Shown one piece after another: positions 7,100 through 15,387 of a DNA stretch of 64,000 nucleotides. The DNA is taken from assembly GCA_023512435.1 (NCBI GenBank), contig JAILZP010000007.1:1-64000 (forward strand). Reading direction: 5' to 3'. The DNA is from Peptococcaceae bacterium. GTDB lineage: Bacteria; Bacillota; Desulfotomaculia; Desulfotomaculales; Desulfocucumaceae. The position numbers and the translations under genes were made by a program. The notes below the pieces were generated by a model. That model did no database searches and was not told the origin of the DNA. It saw only the letters and a list, made by a program, of their open reading frames with translations. Each line of letters begins with the position of its first letter. Position 1 is the first letter of the stretch.

Positions 7100-8137
7100 C
7101 TATCTTGCGTCCTGAACCGTCGTCCGGCTGTGCAGTTCCAGTTGAGCCTGCTTGGCCTCGGCCACGCCCTTGATCAGGAGGATGATAACGATGGCGCTTA
7201 AGGTGCAGGCCGATCCCAGCATCAGCACGCCGGCGGCGGTGGACCACTGGAGCTGCTTGAAGATAACCGCCACGCCGGCCAGCAGCACGGTCACGGCAAA
7301 GTACAGGCGGATGCGCATTCCCTTGACATAGGCGGTGGCCACCGACCCTATCTGGGCGCCCACACCGGCTCCCAGCAGCATCACCATGGCCCCGATCACC
7401 TCAACCCGGCCGGCTATGGCGTAGGTGTATGAACCCCAGAGGTTGGAAATAAGTATGCCCAGCAGGTCGGTCCCCACCGCCACGGTGGTGGGCAGGCCCA
7501 TCAGGTAGATGAACATCGGCACCCTTACGAATCCACCGCCCACTCCCAGGAAGCCGGAAACGAAGCCGGTGAATATTCCCAGGGCGATGATCAGCCACAG
7601 AGAGTACGCCTTGATGCCCGATGTGGGGAGGGAGATCATCGGGGGGATCCTGAGGTTTTGCAGCTTCCTGGCTATTGGCGAAATATCGGCCTCGGCCTTA
7701 AGGCTGCCGTCCTCGTTGATCTCCTGCCGCTTTTGGAACTTGACGTACTCGGCCAGCATGAAGGCGCCCACGCCGAACAGAAGGGCGATGTAGACTATCC
7801 GTACGATTGGCCCCACCTGGCCGATCTTCTCAAGGTACATGATGGTCTGTTTTCCGAGCTGGACTCCGTACATGCCGGTCAGGCCGACGATAATCCCCAG
7901 TTTCCAGTCCACGTGCTTCAGCAGGGCGTGTTTGAAGGTGGCCACGATTGATTTGCCGAAGATGTGGGCGATGTCGGTGCCGATGGCAAAAGCCATGGGA
8001 AAACCGAATATGTTCAGGGCCGGGGTGACCATAAAGGCGCCTCCCACGCCGAAGAAGCCCCCCAGCACACCCACGCAAAAACCGATCAAGAGCAGCGCGT
8101 ACGGATTGACAACGGTGTCAGCAATTGGAAGATACAT
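7100..8137 (-). CDS. TauE/SafE-family anion permease (probable sulfite/sulfonate exporter)
   Basis: 345 residues with two repeats of the glycine-rich TauE signature: GFCVGVLGGFFGVGGAFMVT near residue 16 and GFVSGFLGVGGGFVRVPMF near residue 202, plus seven to eight hydrophobic helices. A charged cytoplasmic loop (KFQKRQEINEDGSLKAEADI) splits the halves. Members export sulfite, sulfoacetate or other small anions across the cytoplasmic membrane. The ATG follows AAGGAGGTAAGG. A 53-residue membrane protein lies 92 bases upstream and a CBS protein downstream, giving a three-gene unit. Proximity to qmo-hdr genes suggests sulfur oxyanions as substrate, but this is not shown by sequence. Confidence 0.85.
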   Translation of the reverse strand: MYLPIADTVVNPYALLLIGFCVGVLGGFFGVGGAFMVTPALNIFGFPMAFAIGTDIAHIFGKSIVATFKHALLKHVDWKLGIIVGLTGMYGVQLGKQTIMYLEKIGQVGPIVRIVYIALLFGVGAFMLAEYVKFQKRQEINEDGSLKAEADISPIARKLQNLRIPPMISLPTSGIKAYSLWLIIALGIFTGFVSGFLGVGGGFVRVPMFIYLMGLPTTVAVGTDLLGILISNLWGSYTYAIAGRVEVIGAMVMLLGAGVGAQIGSVATAYVKGMRIRLYFAVTVLLAGVAVIFKQLQWSTAAGVLMLGSACTLSAIVIILLIKGVAEAKQAQLELHSRTTVQDAR

Positions 8138-8229
8138 TCCCCTTACCTCCTTAATCTTTATCTCTTTATTTGGCTTATCTGCGCCTTTCCTTTATCTCTT
8201 TTTGTTCCCTTCAGGAATATAAATTTTGA

Positions 8230-8391
8230 TCAGTGGGCGCCTCCCTTTACACCCAGCAGGCGGAGCACCAGCTCGGTGATCAGCCCCAGGGAAATTCCCA
8301 TACCCGCCATGATGCCCAGGGTGATCAGCCCGTACATGTTTTTGTCAGCGGCATAAAGGGTTTTTACGTACTCATTGAACATTTCTATCAT
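8230..8391 (-). CDS. 53-residue single-span membrane protein upstream of the TauE permease
   Basis: The reading is MIEMFNEYVKTLYAADKNM, then a hydrophobic segment GLITLGIMAGMGISLGLITEL, ending in LGVKGGAH. The start ATG has GGGAGGG six bases upstream, better than most genes here, and codon use resembles its neighbours. It heads the tauE-CBS unit and is likely a small subunit or chaperone of the permease. Too small for most gene callers. I do not know a family name for it. Confidence 0.65.
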   Translation of the reverse strand: MIEMFNEYVKTLYAADKNMYGLITLGIMAGMGISLGLITELVLRLLGVKGGAH

Positions 8392-8730
8392 TTTTTTCCC
8401 TCCCGTGTTTTTTGTCTTGCTTTAGAGTCTGGAAGCCGGAATTATTGTCACTACACAACGATTTTTCCGCTTTTCAGCACCTCCGGGGGCTTTTTTAAGG
8501 CGGCAAATCCCGCGGGCCCAAAAAATTTCTTTTGTGGTGCCAATATGTGCAATAAATAACTTGATTTAAAAGACCCGTTGTGCTATATTGGAAGTGCCAA
8601 TTATTTTGTTTTTATCTTGATTTGTGCCGGCCGCCGGCTTGTGCCCGGAAGGGCCGGTGAAGGTTGTTTTTTCCAGGAAGACCCGGAAAGTTTTTGCAAG
8701 CCTGCATGTATAATAATGCACATGCGCGCT
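8392..8730. other. Spacer between the tauE unit and the insertion sequence
   Basis: About 340 bases without a convincing gene. It should contain the minus-strand promoter of the tauE unit. At 8546-8561 lies TGTGCAATAAATAACT, which matches the left half of the palindromes seen on the other side of the IS (10749, 10832). Confidence 0.5.
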
Positions 8731-8768
8731 GGTCAAAAACCTTGGTTCTTAATAACTGCAGTTGCCTT

Positions 8769-10454
8769 CTATAAGACCGCCCCCTTTATCAACGTTCTTG
8801 GGACTTCGGACACCCCGAGGGCCGCGAGAATCTCTTTCTGGATTCCGTGGGCCGGGGTTACAAATCTTATTTCTTTGTGGTTCATTTGGTTGACGGTGAG
8901 TTTGATATCCTCCAGGATTTCCAGGGCGTTTCTGGCGCTTATTTCAATGTTGTGCTGCTGCAGGATGTTTTCCAGGGCCTTTTCCACAAGATAGGCCATT
9001 ACCGAGATAAATACGTATCCTCTGATCCTGGATTCGGTATAATCACCGGGGCCGGTGTCGATGTTTTTAATCAGCCGGAATTCATCCCTGGCCTCGGCGT
9101 AGTGGGTGTATGCGTTTATGATCTCCACCGGGGAGAGATCCCTGGCGTTGGTCTTGATTACAAACTTGCCGCTGCGGGCGATTTCCCGGTCGATGACGTC
9201 CTGCCTCCGGCGGTAGGCAAATTTGTTGTTTTTGTCATCGTACGTGTATTCAAAATAGCGCCGGCAAAAGGTGTCTTTGAGAAGGTTCTTCGCCTTGTAG
9301 AAATTTGCCTTGGCGTTGAAGCTGCACTTGCTTTCCACCCATTTTTGTATTTCCGCCAGCTCTTTTTCGATGCTGTTCAGCCTGTTTTCCAGTATGAACA
9401 GGTTTTCGGCCGCCTTCTCCGGGTTGCAGCAAAGCAGGTAGCGGTTTCCGGCGGCCTCGATTTCACGGTAGAGAAGGTCGTCGCCGATAGTTTCAAATTT
9501 TTCGGAGGGCGCTTCCAGGTGGCTTTCCAGGGGGCCCAGTTCCCGGTTGTAACTGAGCTCAAGGCCCATTATGTACTCGTATCCGTAAGCCACCAAAAGC
9601 CTGACGTTCTCCTCGGTGATAATTTTCTGGTCGCCTACAAATATGCATTTTTCAACAGCGTACTGGTCCATGATCTGGGAAACCCGCCTGGGCACCGTAT
9701 CGCCGTCCGCGAAGCTGCCCATGAACACTCTGTGGCCCAGGGGGATGCCTTTTTCGTTGACCAGGATGCTCAGATCAACCTGCTTTCTGTCCGGCGGCCG
9801 GCCGATAAAGGACCTTGTGCCGCGCTGGCCGCTGGTTTCGCCGGCGGCCCTTTCAAAAAACCCCCTGGTCAGGTGGCAGAACACCGTTCCCGACTCCGCC
9901 GGGAAGAGGTTCTGGACAGCCTGGAAAATTTCCTTTTCCAGGGGCTCCTTGATGGCCGTGAGGGCGTCCAGGGCCCTGGAAAAATGTTCGGGGGTAAGGT
10001 TCCTTCCTTCCAGCTGGGGCAGGTAAAGACTGCGGTACCAGTCGCTAAGGGTCTTGCTGTTTTTGGGCTTGAGAACCTGGTTCATCACCATGATCTCCGC
10101 CAGGTGGGGGAGGATCGCCGGCTTTTCCGGACCCGTCAGATCCCGGATGATTTTGTTGATGCCCAGCCTGGACCAGACTTTGTGCAGGGCCAGGACATCG
10201 CCAAAGTGAAGCACCTTTTTGGTTTCGAAGGAGGTGTCTTCAGTTTCCAGCCCGCATATTCTGGCCAGGCCGGTGATCAGCCCCTGGACTTTTTCGGGCG
10301 TCAGATCCTCTATGTTGCCCAGGTTGGCAATAACGCGCTGCTTAACCTTGCTGCCTTCCCGGTAGTTTTCGATCAGCTTTACATAGGTGTATTCTTTTCC
10401 GTTGCTTTTGCTTACTACCTTGCGGAAAAACATCACTACACCAACTTTCGGCAT
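8769..10454 (-). CDS. IS1634/IS4-superfamily DDE transposase
   Basis: 561 residues, the usual full length for IS1634 transposases, with no frameshift. The N-terminus (VVSKSNGKEYTYVKLIENYR) is typical of the family. Candidate DDE residues are the Asp in RKQVDLSILVNEKGIPLGH, the Asp in CIFVGDQKII and the Glu in YAEARDEFRLIKNI. The second Met (10433), giving MFFRKVVSK, is an equally plausible start; neither has a strong ribosome site. The element looks intact and possibly active. Confidence 0.85.
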   Translation of the reverse strand: MPKVGVVMFFRKVVSKSNGKEYTYVKLIENYREGSKVKQRVIANLGNIEDLTPEKVQGLITGLARICGLETEDTSFETKKVLHFGDVLALHKVWSRLGINKIIRDLTGPEKPAILPHLAEIMVMNQVLKPKNSKTLSDWYRSLYLPQLEGRNLTPEHFSRALDALTAIKEPLEKEIFQAVQNLFPAESGTVFCHLTRGFFERAAGETSGQRGTRSFIGRPPDRKQVDLSILVNEKGIPLGHRVFMGSFADGDTVPRRVSQIMDQYAVEKCIFVGDQKIITEENVRLLVAYGYEYIMGLELSYNRELGPLESHLEAPSEKFETIGDDLLYREIEAAGNRYLLCCNPEKAAENLFILENRLNSIEKELAEIQKWVESKCSFNAKANFYKAKNLLKDTFCRRYFEYTYDDKNNKFAYRRRQDVIDREIARSGKFVIKTNARDLSPVEIINAYTHYAEARDEFRLIKNIDTGPGDYTESRIRGYVFISVMAYLVEKALENILQQHNIEISARNALEILEDIKLTVNQMNHKEIRFVTPAHGIQKEILAALGVSEVPRTLIKGAVL

Positions 10455-10511
10455 TTCTTGATAGAGGGGCGGTTTTCCGCCGCCGCAGAATGGGTTTGGT
10501 CACTACACGAT

Positions 10512-10527
10512 TGTGATAGATTGCACA
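10512..10527 (-). promoter_or_regulatory. CRP/FNR-like palindrome, site 1
   Basis: TGTGATAGATTGCACA (plus strand), with TGTG and CACA arms eight bases apart, lies 58 bases upstream of the transposase start inside the IS. It resembles sites 2 and 3 read on the other strand. Confidence 0.4.
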
Positions 10528-10748
10528 TTCAGCGGCCAAATAATATGCTTCCTTGGATTTTTGTTGTCATTACGTATTCGGCGTTTTTCAGAGGAAGCAT
10601 CATCCAGATTGTTTCATTAAACTTGTTTTGTTTTTGAGGCTGGTTTTTGACCCTGTCCCGGTGTGTGGAACCTCCTGTCCTTACGCAATTGGGGCCTTTC
10701 TTTTAGCACTATTTTTAGTTAACCCTAGTATATATGATAATCAGTAGA

Positions 10749-10764
10749 TGTGCAATAATTCACA
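10749..10764. promoter_or_regulatory. CRP/FNR-like palindrome, site 2
   Basis: TGTGCAATAATTCACA has TGTG-N8-CACA symmetry, close to the TGTGA-N6-TCACA sites of CRP/FNR-family regulators. It lies outside the IS, in a 260-base AT-rich spacer without a gene. Confidence 0.4.
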
Positions 10765-10831
10765 TTTATGTTGCAATTTTAAAAATCTTCTGTAACACTA
10801 CTTGATCATATTATATACCGGCAAGAGAAAA

Positions 10832-10847
10832 AGTGCAATAAATCACA
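10832..10847. promoter_or_regulatory. CRP/FNR-like palindrome, site 3
   Basis: AGTGCAATAAATCACA differs from site 2 at three positions and lies 83 bases from it, about eight helical turns. Confidence 0.4.
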
Positions 10848-10897
10848 TTAATCCGGGTAAAATTTTTGCGTGAGTGGCTGCCGGCCTCGGGGCGGAT

Positions 10898-10933
10898 AAA
10901 AAAGCGGCCCCTGTTGTGGGCCGGAGGTTTTTT
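10898..10933 (-). terminator. Terminator of the acyl-CoA ligase gene
   Basis: On the minus strand CGGCCC-loop-GGGCCG is followed by CTTTTTT, with an A run on the other side, so it could act in both directions. It begins at the stop codon of the ligase gene. Confidence 0.8.
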
Positions 10934-12449
10934 ATATCATTTTCCGGAGCTCTCCCCTTAAAAGTTTTCCCGAGGTGGTCTTGGGCAGGTTTTCCACGAA
11001 CCTGATGTGCTTTGGTATCTTGTACCTGGCCAGCTTTTCGGCGCAAAACTCCTGTATTTCTTCGGGGGTGACCCGGCTTCCTTCTCTCAGGAGAACGAAG
11101 GCCATGACCTCTTCGCCCATGATGGGATCCGGGACGCCTATCACCGCGGCATCGAAAATCACCGGGTGGGAGTACAGGACTTCCTCTATCTCCCTGGGAT
11201 GAATATTCAGGCCGCCCCTTATAATCAGGTCCTTTTTCCTGTCCACGATGTAAAAGTAGCCGTCGCTGTCCATGTACCCGAGATCGCCGGTGTGGAACCA
11301 GCCGTTCCTCATGACCCAGTTCGTTTCTTCGGGCCGGTTGTAATATCCCTTCATGACATTGTGGCCCCTGACCACGATTTCACCGATCTGGCCGGCGGGC
11401 ACTTCACGGTCCTCGTAGTCCACAATTTTCACTTCCACCCCCGGTATCGGCAGGCCTATGGAACCGGCCTTGTAAGGTCCGTCCAGCGGCATAACGGTGA
11501 CCACCGGGGAGGTTTCGGTAAGGCCGTAACCCTCGATCAGTTTCAGGCCGAATTTTTCCTCGAAGGCCCTGAACACGTCCGGCGGGGTCGGCGCCGCGCC
11601 GGTAAAGGCCAGCCGCCAGGAGGAGAGGTCGTACCTGTCTGTGTCCGGGAACTTGACCAGCAGGGCGTACATGGTGGGGGGGCCGAAATAAAAGGTTATC
11701 TTTTCTTTCTGTATAGCTTCCAGCAGAGGTCTGGGACCTCTCCAGCCGTCGTGCACAACCAGGCTTGCGCCCACCAGCAGGGAGACGTTCATAACGCAGG
11801 TCTGGGCCGCGGCGTGGTGGGCCGGGGCGATCAGCAGGGAGCGGTCCGAGGACGTTATGTTGCAGCACTGGGCAAAGGTAAGGGCGTTTCTGTACAGGTT
11901 ATGGTGGGTAAGCATGGCCCCCTTGGGGGTGCCGGAAGTGCCCGAGGTGTACATCAGTTCTATGACATCGTGCCTGCTGGGGATCTTGTCGGGCTGGAAG
12001 GTGTCTTCGCCGGAATCGATCACTTTTTCATAAGACTGGACGCCTTTTTCCTCTCCTTTATAGCCGGTGGCGATAATCCCGCGGCTGATCTTTATTTCTC
12101 CGGACAGCTTCAGAAAAAGGGGAACCAGCTGCCGGCTGGTGATCACGGCGGCGGGGAGGGCATCCAGCATGATTATGCCCAACTCGTTCATGGTGTAATT
12201 GGGATTCGCCGGCACCACTATGCCCCTTATTTTAATTATGGCATAATAGGAAATGATGAATTCGGGGCAGTTCTCCATAACCAGGAGCACCCTGTCCCCC
12301 GGCAGAATGCCCAGTTGCATGAGCCCGTTGGCGAGTTTGTCAATCATGGTGTTGAGCTGTCTATAGGTAATCCGCTGGTCATGGTAGACGATGGCCTCTT
12401 TTTCGGGGTTGAGTCTGCTTTGTTCGGCCAGCTTCAGGGGGAGATTCAT
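10932..12449 (-). CDS. AMP-forming acyl-CoA synthetase (fatty/aromatic acid-CoA ligase family)
   Basis: 505 residues from an ATG preceded by AAGGAGGT; the frame extends upstream but without a translation signal. The ANL signature is complete: P-loop YTSGTSGTPKGAMLTHHN (around residue 172), GYGLTETSPVV, the GWFHTGDLGY hinge region, KKDLIIRGGLNIHPREIEE and catalytic Lys in TTSGKLLRGELR near the C-terminus. It activates a carboxylic acid to the acyl-adenylate and then to acyl-CoA in the cytoplasm. Substrate cannot be read directly; medium/long-chain or aryl acids are typical. It is monocistronic, flanked by the IS on one side and a divergent small gene on the other. Confidence 0.88.
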   Translation of the reverse strand: MNLPLKLAEQSRLNPEKEAIVYHDQRITYRQLNTMIDKLANGLMQLGILPGDRVLLVMENCPEFIISYYAIIKIRGIVVPANPNYTMNELGIIMLDALPAAVITSRQLVPLFLKLSGEIKISRGIIATGYKGEEKGVQSYEKVIDSGEDTFQPDKIPSRHDVIELMYTSGTSGTPKGAMLTHHNLYRNALTFAQCCNITSSDRSLLIAPAHHAAAQTCVMNVSLLVGASLVVHDGWRGPRPLLEAIQKEKITFYFGPPTMYALLVKFPDTDRYDLSSWRLAFTGAAPTPPDVFRAFEEKFGLKLIEGYGLTETSPVVTVMPLDGPYKAGSIGLPIPGVEVKIVDYEDREVPAGQIGEIVVRGHNVMKGYYNRPEETNWVMRNGWFHTGDLGYMDSDGYFYIVDRKKDLIIRGGLNIHPREIEEVLYSHPVIFDAAVIGVPDPIMGEEVMAFVLLREGSRVTPEEIQEFCAEKLARYKIPKHIRFVENLPKTTSGKLLRGELRKMI

Positions 12450-12570
12450 GTTGGTACCTCCTTGTGCGCCAACCGGCGTGAAGTAGGTGATGACCGCAAC
12501 CTGGCACCACCTGTTTATTTCTCTTTTAGCGGTGAAAATCCTTCTTTTTAGGTGCGAAAGGAGTGTGGCA

Positions 12571-12708
12571 ATGGAAGGCCGGCAGGGAAAGAACAGGCCG
12601 GGGAAAATAAGGCTGGGAAGGCTGGCCGTGGACCCGGTCTTTTTGACGGTCTTTGTGTTCTTCATGCTTTCCAGCCTGATCGTGCTGGTTTTCATCCTAG
12701 CCCGATAG
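12571..12708 (+). CDS. 45-residue single-span membrane protein
   Basis: A small gene with GAAAGGAG seven bases before its ATG. The product has a basic N-terminus (MEGRQGKNRPGKIRLG) and one transmembrane helix (FLTVFVFFMLSSLIVLVFIL). It is divergent from the acyl-CoA ligase and overlaps the end of the convergent glcF-like gene by 12 bases. I recognise no family. The ribosome site and topology support a real gene. Confidence 0.5.
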   Translation: MEGRQGKNRPGKIRLGRLAVDPVFLTVFVFFMLSSLIVLVFILAR

Positions 12709-13872
12709 GCCGTAGGAGGCGTAAAAAAGCTGGGCCGGGTGGCAGACTGATATGCCGCTTGCTTTCAGGCCCCTGTCCAGTTGGATGGTGCAGGAGGGGC
12801 AGGCGGTGGCCACCCTTTGGGCGCCGCTGGATTTGATCCGGGCGGCGTAGCGCCCGAGAATTCCGGCGCTCAGGGCGCGGTGTTTGAGGGAGAAGGTGCC
12901 GCCGCCTCCGCAGCAGGCGCTGCCCCCCGGTATCTCAACCGGTGCAATTCCCGGGATGAGGTCCAACACCTGCAGTATCCGGCCCCCCAGTTTCCGCCCG
13001 TACCTCAGGTGGCACGGGTCGTGGCAGGCAACGGCGCCGCCCTCCAGTTCCCGGGACGGCCTGGGCGGGTTCAACACCCCGGCCAGGAATTCGCTGAATT
13101 CATAGACCGGCTGCGAGTGCAGGCCGAATCCGTTTTCTGTCAGGTGGTGGCTGCATGACGAGCAGTCGGTGACCACGGCGTCCAGCCCGAAGCTGCCGAA
13201 GATCCGGCGGTTTTCGTCCAGAAGCCGCCGGGCCAGGTCGCGCTCCCCGGCGGTCTCCAGGGGGAGGCCGCAGCAGTGCGATGGAGGCGTGATCACTTCG
13301 CAGCCCAGGTGCCTGAGCACACGCACCGTGCTAAGGGCCACTTCGGGCAGGAGGTGATTGGTGGCGCATCCCAGGAAATAGCCCACCTTCAGCCGGGGCT
13401 TTCTGTTTTCCGGGACGGATATGACGGGGATGCGGGACCGGGCCGGCTTCCCGGGGGCAAGGCCCAGCCAGGGATCCGCCAGCTTCTTCAAAGCGGCGGC
13501 AAAAGCCGGAAAACTTCCCAGGAGGTGCTGCCTGGCGAAAATTTGCCTGAAGATCAGCCTGTGGGGGCTGTAGGGCCTGGCCTCCGCCGTCAGGGCCCTG
13601 GCGGCCTTGATGATCCGGTCCACCGGGAGTCCCGAGGGGCATTCCGCGGCGCAGGCGCCGCAGGTCAGGCAGAGGGACAGGATGCGTTCGGCCTGCCGTC
13701 CCGGACTGATTTCACCCTTCTGCAGCAGGCCGGCCAGGTAGACCTTTCCCCTTGGGGAGGCCGGTTCTCTTCCGGCTTCGGCCAGGACCGGGCAGACGTA
13801 GCGGCACTGGCCGCAGCGGACGCATTTTTTGAGGTATTCTTCTTTTGCATCCAGTTTTATCGAAGCTGACAT
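12697..13872 (-). CDS. glcF: GlcF-type iron-sulfur subunit of a glycolate/D-lactate oxidase
   Basis: 391 residues. The N-terminus holds two 4Fe-4S ferredoxin motifs, CVRCGQCRYVCP (about residue 17) and CLTCGACAAECP (about 68). Two CCG-type cysteine domains follow: CCGLPLE with DCSSCSHH, then DPCHLRYG, ACCGGGGTF and ACPSCTIQ. This is the architecture of GlcF and related D-lactate dehydrogenase partners. It passes electrons from the FAD subunit, encoded just upstream with a four-base gap, to the quinone pool or an electron-transfer flavoprotein. Substrate could be glycolate, D-lactate or another 2-hydroxy acid. Confidence 0.85.
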   Translation of the reverse strand: MSASIKLDAKEEYLKKCVRCGQCRYVCPVLAEAGREPASPRGKVYLAGLLQKGEISPGRQAERILSLCLTCGACAAECPSGLPVDRIIKAARALTAEARPYSPHRLIFRQIFARQHLLGSFPAFAAALKKLADPWLGLAPGKPARSRIPVISVPENRKPRLKVGYFLGCATNHLLPEVALSTVRVLRHLGCEVITPPSHCCGLPLETAGERDLARRLLDENRRIFGSFGLDAVVTDCSSCSHHLTENGFGLHSQPVYEFSEFLAGVLNPPRPSRELEGGAVACHDPCHLRYGRKLGGRILQVLDLIPGIAPVEIPGGSACCGGGGTFSLKHRALSAGILGRYAARIKSSGAQRVATACPSCTIQLDRGLKASGISVCHPAQLFYASYGLSG

Positions 13873-13876
13873 TTTG

Positions 13877-15286
13877 TCACCACGGATGGTAGATTTTGCC
13901 GGGGTTCATCACTCCCCGGGGGTCCAGGGCTTCCTTGATCCGGCGCATGGTTTCCAGGGCGTTGCCGTGTTCCAGGGGGGAATAGGCCGACCTGACCATG
14001 CCCACTCCGTGTTCACCGGTGGTGGTCCCGCCGAGATCTATGGCCAGCCTGTGAATCTCGTCCACAAGCCTGTCCAGCCGGGCCACCTCGTCGGGGTTGT
14101 CCGGGTCGATCACCAGGGCGGTGTGGATGTTTCCATCGCCTATGTGGCCGTATGCCACCACCACAATGTCGTATTGCCGCCCCAGATCCTTGATTTTCCT
14201 CAGGGCTTCGGCCACCCTGCCCAGGGGAACGCAGACGTCCTCGCCGGCGAAGACCCTGGTGCCGTCCGGCCGGAGCCTTGCTGCGGCGGCCGCCACCACG
14301 CTTCTTCCCTGCCACAGGGCCGCCATGCGCTGCGGGTCTGTGCTCCATTCCACCGCGGCACCGTTTTTTTTCATGATTTCCTCGATTTCCCGCCCTTCCC
14401 ACTCCACCGAGGCGGGGTTTCCATCCACCTCGAAAAGCAGTATGGCTTCCACCGGGGGAAGGTTTGTCTCCGGCCGGTACAGGTTGACCGCCGCTATGGC
14501 CGACTGATCCAGAATTTCTATGCCCGAGGGCAGTATCCCCGCCCGGTATACGTCCAGCACCGCTTCCGGCGCCTGTTCCAGCCTGTCAAAGCAGGCCATG
14601 GCGATGCCCCTGGCCCGGGGCCGGGGCCATACCCGGAGCCGGATCAGGGTGATCACCCCCAGGGTTCCCTCGGATCCCACGAAAATTTTGGTCAGGTTGA
14701 TCCCGCTGGCGTTTTTCAGGGAGCGGCAGTTCTGTCCCCCGGTGACGATGACCTCTCCGTCGGGCAGGACCACCTCCAGGCCCAGGATGTACTGTTCTGT
14801 GGTGCCGTATTTGACCGCCCTCATGCCGCTGGAATTGTTGGCCACCATGCCGCCCAGGGTGCACATGCGGGTGCTGCCCGGGTCCGGGGGGAAAAAGAGC
14901 CCGAACCGGGCCAGGTGTTCGTTGAGCCGGGAGTGCACCACCCCGGGCCGGACCAGGGCCTGCATATTGGGCACGTCCACTTCCTCGACGGTGTCCCAGC
15001 CGGACAGGTCCATGACGATGCCGCCCCTGGCCGGAACGCAGCCGCATGTTTCCCCGCTGCCGGCCCCCCGGGGGGTGACCGGAATCCCGTTCTTACAGGC
15101 AAAGGCCATGATCCCGGAAACCTCGGCGGTGGACCGGGGAAGCACCACGATATCCGGACAGTAGCGGCCGCGGACGGATAGAAAGGAGCTGTCGTAAGAG
15201 TAGAGCCTCCTTTCCAGTTCGTTGTGCAGAATCCTGTCCGGGTCCACAATTTTTTTCATGGCTTTTAACAAAGCGGCGCTGTCCAT
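13877..15286 (-). CDS. glcD: GlcD-type FAD-linked 2-hydroxyacid oxidase
   Basis: 469 residues of the VAO/PCMH flavoprotein family. The FAD-binding domain has VLPRSTAEVSGIMAFACKNG, PRGAGSGETCGC and FVGSEGTLGVITLIRLRVWP. The C-terminal substrate domain ends with the GHIGDGNIHTALVID and HGVGMVRS motifs typical of GlcD/D-lactate dehydrogenases. It oxidises a 2-hydroxy acid (glycolate or D-lactate) and hands electrons to the iron-sulfur subunit encoded next. The ATG is preceded by GGGGGAT. No lactate permease or ETF genes lie nearby, so the electron acceptor is unclear. Confidence 0.87.
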   Translation of the reverse strand: MDSAALLKAMKKIVDPDRILHNELERRLYSYDSSFLSVRGRYCPDIVVLPRSTAEVSGIMAFACKNGIPVTPRGAGSGETCGCVPARGGIVMDLSGWDTVEEVDVPNMQALVRPGVVHSRLNEHLARFGLFFPPDPGSTRMCTLGGMVANNSSGMRAVKYGTTEQYILGLEVVLPDGEVIVTGGQNCRSLKNASGINLTKIFVGSEGTLGVITLIRLRVWPRPRARGIAMACFDRLEQAPEAVLDVYRAGILPSGIEILDQSAIAAVNLYRPETNLPPVEAILLFEVDGNPASVEWEGREIEEIMKKNGAAVEWSTDPQRMAALWQGRSVVAAAAARLRPDGTRVFAGEDVCVPLGRVAEALRKIKDLGRQYDIVVVAYGHIGDGNIHTALVIDPDNPDEVARLDRLVDEIHRLAIDLGGTTTGEHGVGMVRSAYSPLEHGNALETMRRIKEALDPRGVMNPGKIYHPW

Positions 15287-15387
15287 TCAGATCCCCCAAA
15301 ACGCTTTTTTGCCGTAACCCGGCGGCAATACTTGTCAACTGAATATTTATCATTCATTATACCACAGGAGGCCGCCCGCAGGGCGGC

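Larger units (their letters stand above)
8731..10652 (-). mobile_element. IS1634-type insertion sequence
   Basis: The transposase gene is flanked by a perfect 11-bp inverted repeat, GGTCAAAAACC at 8731-8741 and its complement at 10642-10652, taken here as the ends. No convincing target duplication is visible next to them, so the true ends may differ by a few bases or flanking DNA may have changed since insertion. It sits in the spacer between the tauE unit and the acyl-CoA ligase and interrupts no gene. Confidence 0.7.

Noticed and set aside
8847-10637. 596-codon plus-strand open frame over the transposase
   Set aside because: Antisense shadow of the IS1634 transposase with no recognisable domain.
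11007-12551. 514-codon plus-strand open frame over the acyl-CoA ligase
   Set aside because: Mirror of the ligase coding frame; no ribosome site or motifs.
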